A DNA stretch of 64,000 bases from Tamaricihabitans halophyticus (lineage in GTDB: Bacteria > Actinomycetota > Actinomycetes > Mycobacteriales > Pseudonocardiaceae), in the NCBI RefSeq assembly GCF_004340875.1, contig NZ_SLXQ01000002.1:186001-250000 (forward strand). The letters run 5' to 3'. Position 1 is the stretch's first letter, and each line of letters starts with the position of its first letter. The notes under the pieces are model-generated. The model was not told the DNA's origin and searched no databases. It saw nothing but the letters and a program-made list of their open reading frames with translations. A program made the position numbers and the translations under genes. Below are positions 63,153-64,000 of this stretch, piece after piece.

Positions 63153-63296
63153 TTACTGGCCTTTCCGGTACCAACCGGTGCTGGGGTTGCGCGGTCCCGG
63201 GTTTCGGGCGTGCTCGATCAGTTTGGCCCGCTCAGCCGCCGGTAGCGAGAGCGGCCAGGCACAACGCTGGTAAGGTGACCCTCGACAGGGAGTTGA
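63153..63296 (-). other. Open reading frame with coding bias but no start codon
   Basis: On the minus strand an open frame of 47 codons ends at TAA 63153-63155 and is bounded upstream by TGA at 63297-63299. It contains no ATG, GTG or TTG. Third positions are mostly G or C, and the residues (AERAKLIEHARNPGPRNPST, then GWYRKGQ) look like a real C-terminus. It sits 25 bases upstream of the MFS gene on the same strand. It may be the remnant of a small gene or one with a non-standard start. Confidence 0.45.
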
Positions 63297-63358
63297 TCAG
63301 GGGGTCGGGTGCGGACTAGCGATTCTGGCCCGAGTGCTTACAGCTGAATGCATGGCCA

Positions 63359-64000
63359 ATGAAGACAATTCGTAAGCGTCTCGGCGCGTGGGTTGGGCGA
63401 CGATATCTGGCGAGAGCCCAGAAAAAGGGCCTCGATCTGTCCCAGATGTCGTTCTTGCCGGATTCCGCGTTATTACCGTTGAAGCGGGACGGACTGGACC
63501 CGATCCCGGAACTCGGGCAGCGGCGCGCCGAAGAACCGGTAAGCAAGTTGCCGCTACCGTTCGGTCTGAACGTGTGGCTCGTCACCGGCTACGCCGAGGC
63601 GAAGACCGTCCTCAGTAAGGCGGACGCGTTCAGCAACGACTTCTCACATCTGCTTGGTGCCGGTTTCAGCGAGGAACAGAATCCCGGCGGACTGGGTTTC
63701 AGTGATCCGCCGACGCACACCCGGCTGCGGAAACTGCTGACGCCGGAATTCACCATGCGCAGGCTGAAGCGGCTCGCGCCGCGTATTGAGTCCATTGTAG
63801 AAGGTCAACTGGACGAGATCGCCCGTGCTGACGGTCCGGTGGATCTCGTGGAGAGCTTCGCCCTGCCGATCCCTTCGCTGACCATCTGCGAGCTACTCGG
63901 CGTGCCGTACGCGGACCGCGCGGAGTTCCAGCGACTCAGCACTGCCCGGTTCGACCTGTTCGGCGGCGCGGGCGCCTCGCTTGGCGCCATTTCCGAATCG
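63359..64000 (+). CDS. Cytochrome P450 (3' end outside window)
   Basis: The frame is open for 214 codons from ATG at 63359 to the window edge. It shows the N-terminal half of a bacterial P450: LPLPFGLNVWLVTGYAEAKT, the B-C region SNDFSHLLG, the conserved GFSDPPTHTRLRKLLTPEFT (helix C, where Arg and His contact the haem propionates), and VDLVESFALPIPSLTICELL leading to helix F. The I-helix and cysteine loop lie outside the window. No signal sequence is present, so it is a soluble oxygenase. An operon partner is not visible; the gene is divergent from the MFS operon. Confidence 0.93.
   Translation, partial: MKTIRKRLGAWVGRRYLARAQKKGLDLSQMSFLPDSALLPLKRDGLDPIPELGQRRAEEPVSKLPLPFGLNVWLVTGYAEAKTVLSKADAFSNDFSHLLGAGFSEEQNPGGLGFSDPPTHTRLRKLLTPEFTMRRLKRLAPRIESIVEGQLDEIARADGPVDLVESFALPIPSLTICELLGVPYADRAEFQRLSTARFDLFGGAGASLGAISES

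Overview
The window is G+C-rich chromosomal DNA of a filamentous actinomycete, most likely a member of the Pseudonocardiales (inference). The evidence is the streptomycete-type fatty-acid synthase cluster (fabD-fabH-acpP-fabF preceded by a FasR-type regulator), a homodimeric AceE-type pyruvate dehydrogenase, the actinobacterial families DUF3145, DUF3052 and DUF5997, an AhpE peroxiredoxin, an AfsR/SARP-type regulator, frequent GTG starts and several apparently leaderless genes. I see no insertion sequence, integrase, prophage gene or CRISPR array.

Region 1 (1-12.2 kb) is conserved housekeeping DNA. It holds a truncated membrane protein with a NERD-like N-terminus, a DUF3145 protein, a membrane-anchored NTF2-like protein, the FAS II operon with fasR, aceE, a DUF3052 protein, ahpE and tRNA-Val(UAC). 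Pyruvate dehydrogenase and FAS II sit side by side, linking acetyl-CoA supply to fatty-acid initiation. A strongly structured spacer separates aceE from fasR.

Region 2 (12.2-29.2 kb) is accessory metabolism and transport. It contains an acyl-CoA module (F420/LLM oxidoreductase, enoyl-CoA hydratase-like protein, family III CoA-transferase, acyl-CoA ligase), a flavin reductase with a drug-type MFS exporter, a glycosyltransferase with a 1056-aa BTAD/NB-ARC regulator, a leaderless TetR-ABC exporter operon with a clear operator, an MHS symporter, and the divergent DUF5997/LysR-like pair.

Region 3 (29.2-35.2 kb) is a compact, partly translationally coupled set: an ABCG-like exporter, a molybdenum-cofactor-sulfurase-like class V PLP enzyme, a hexapeptide acetyltransferase, an ornithine-cyclodeaminase-family enzyme, a VOC protein and a methyltransferase interrupted by an in-frame TAA. 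It looks like a small amino-acid-derived metabolite pathway I cannot name and is the best candidate here for an undescribed system.

Region 4 (35.3-45.8 kb) is amine and amino-acid catabolism. It has a BCCT transporter, a LysR regulator divergent from an AmaA/AmaB-like pair (DAO-family oxidase plus aminoadipate-semialdehyde dehydrogenase), a Glu/Leu-type dehydrogenase, an APH-fold kinase, and a 2,2-dialkylglycine decarboxylase (dgdA) divergent from a LysR regulator.

Region 5 (45.8-49.9 kb) has a LexA-like repressor divergent from a nicotianamine-synthase-family gene preceded by a Zur-box-like sequence, then a methyltransferase and a secreted alpha/beta hydrolase. Region 6 (49.9-54.0 kb) is an FAH/metallo-beta-lactamase/MFS operon controlled by a divergent TetR with a perfect operator. 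Region 7 (54.0-63.3 kb) is nitrogen scavenging: RpiR regulator, NCS1 permease, M20 peptidase, and a convergent operon of MFS transporter, glutamine-synthetase-like enzyme, FluG-type amidohydrolase and M20D amidohydrolase. The window ends inside a cytochrome P450.
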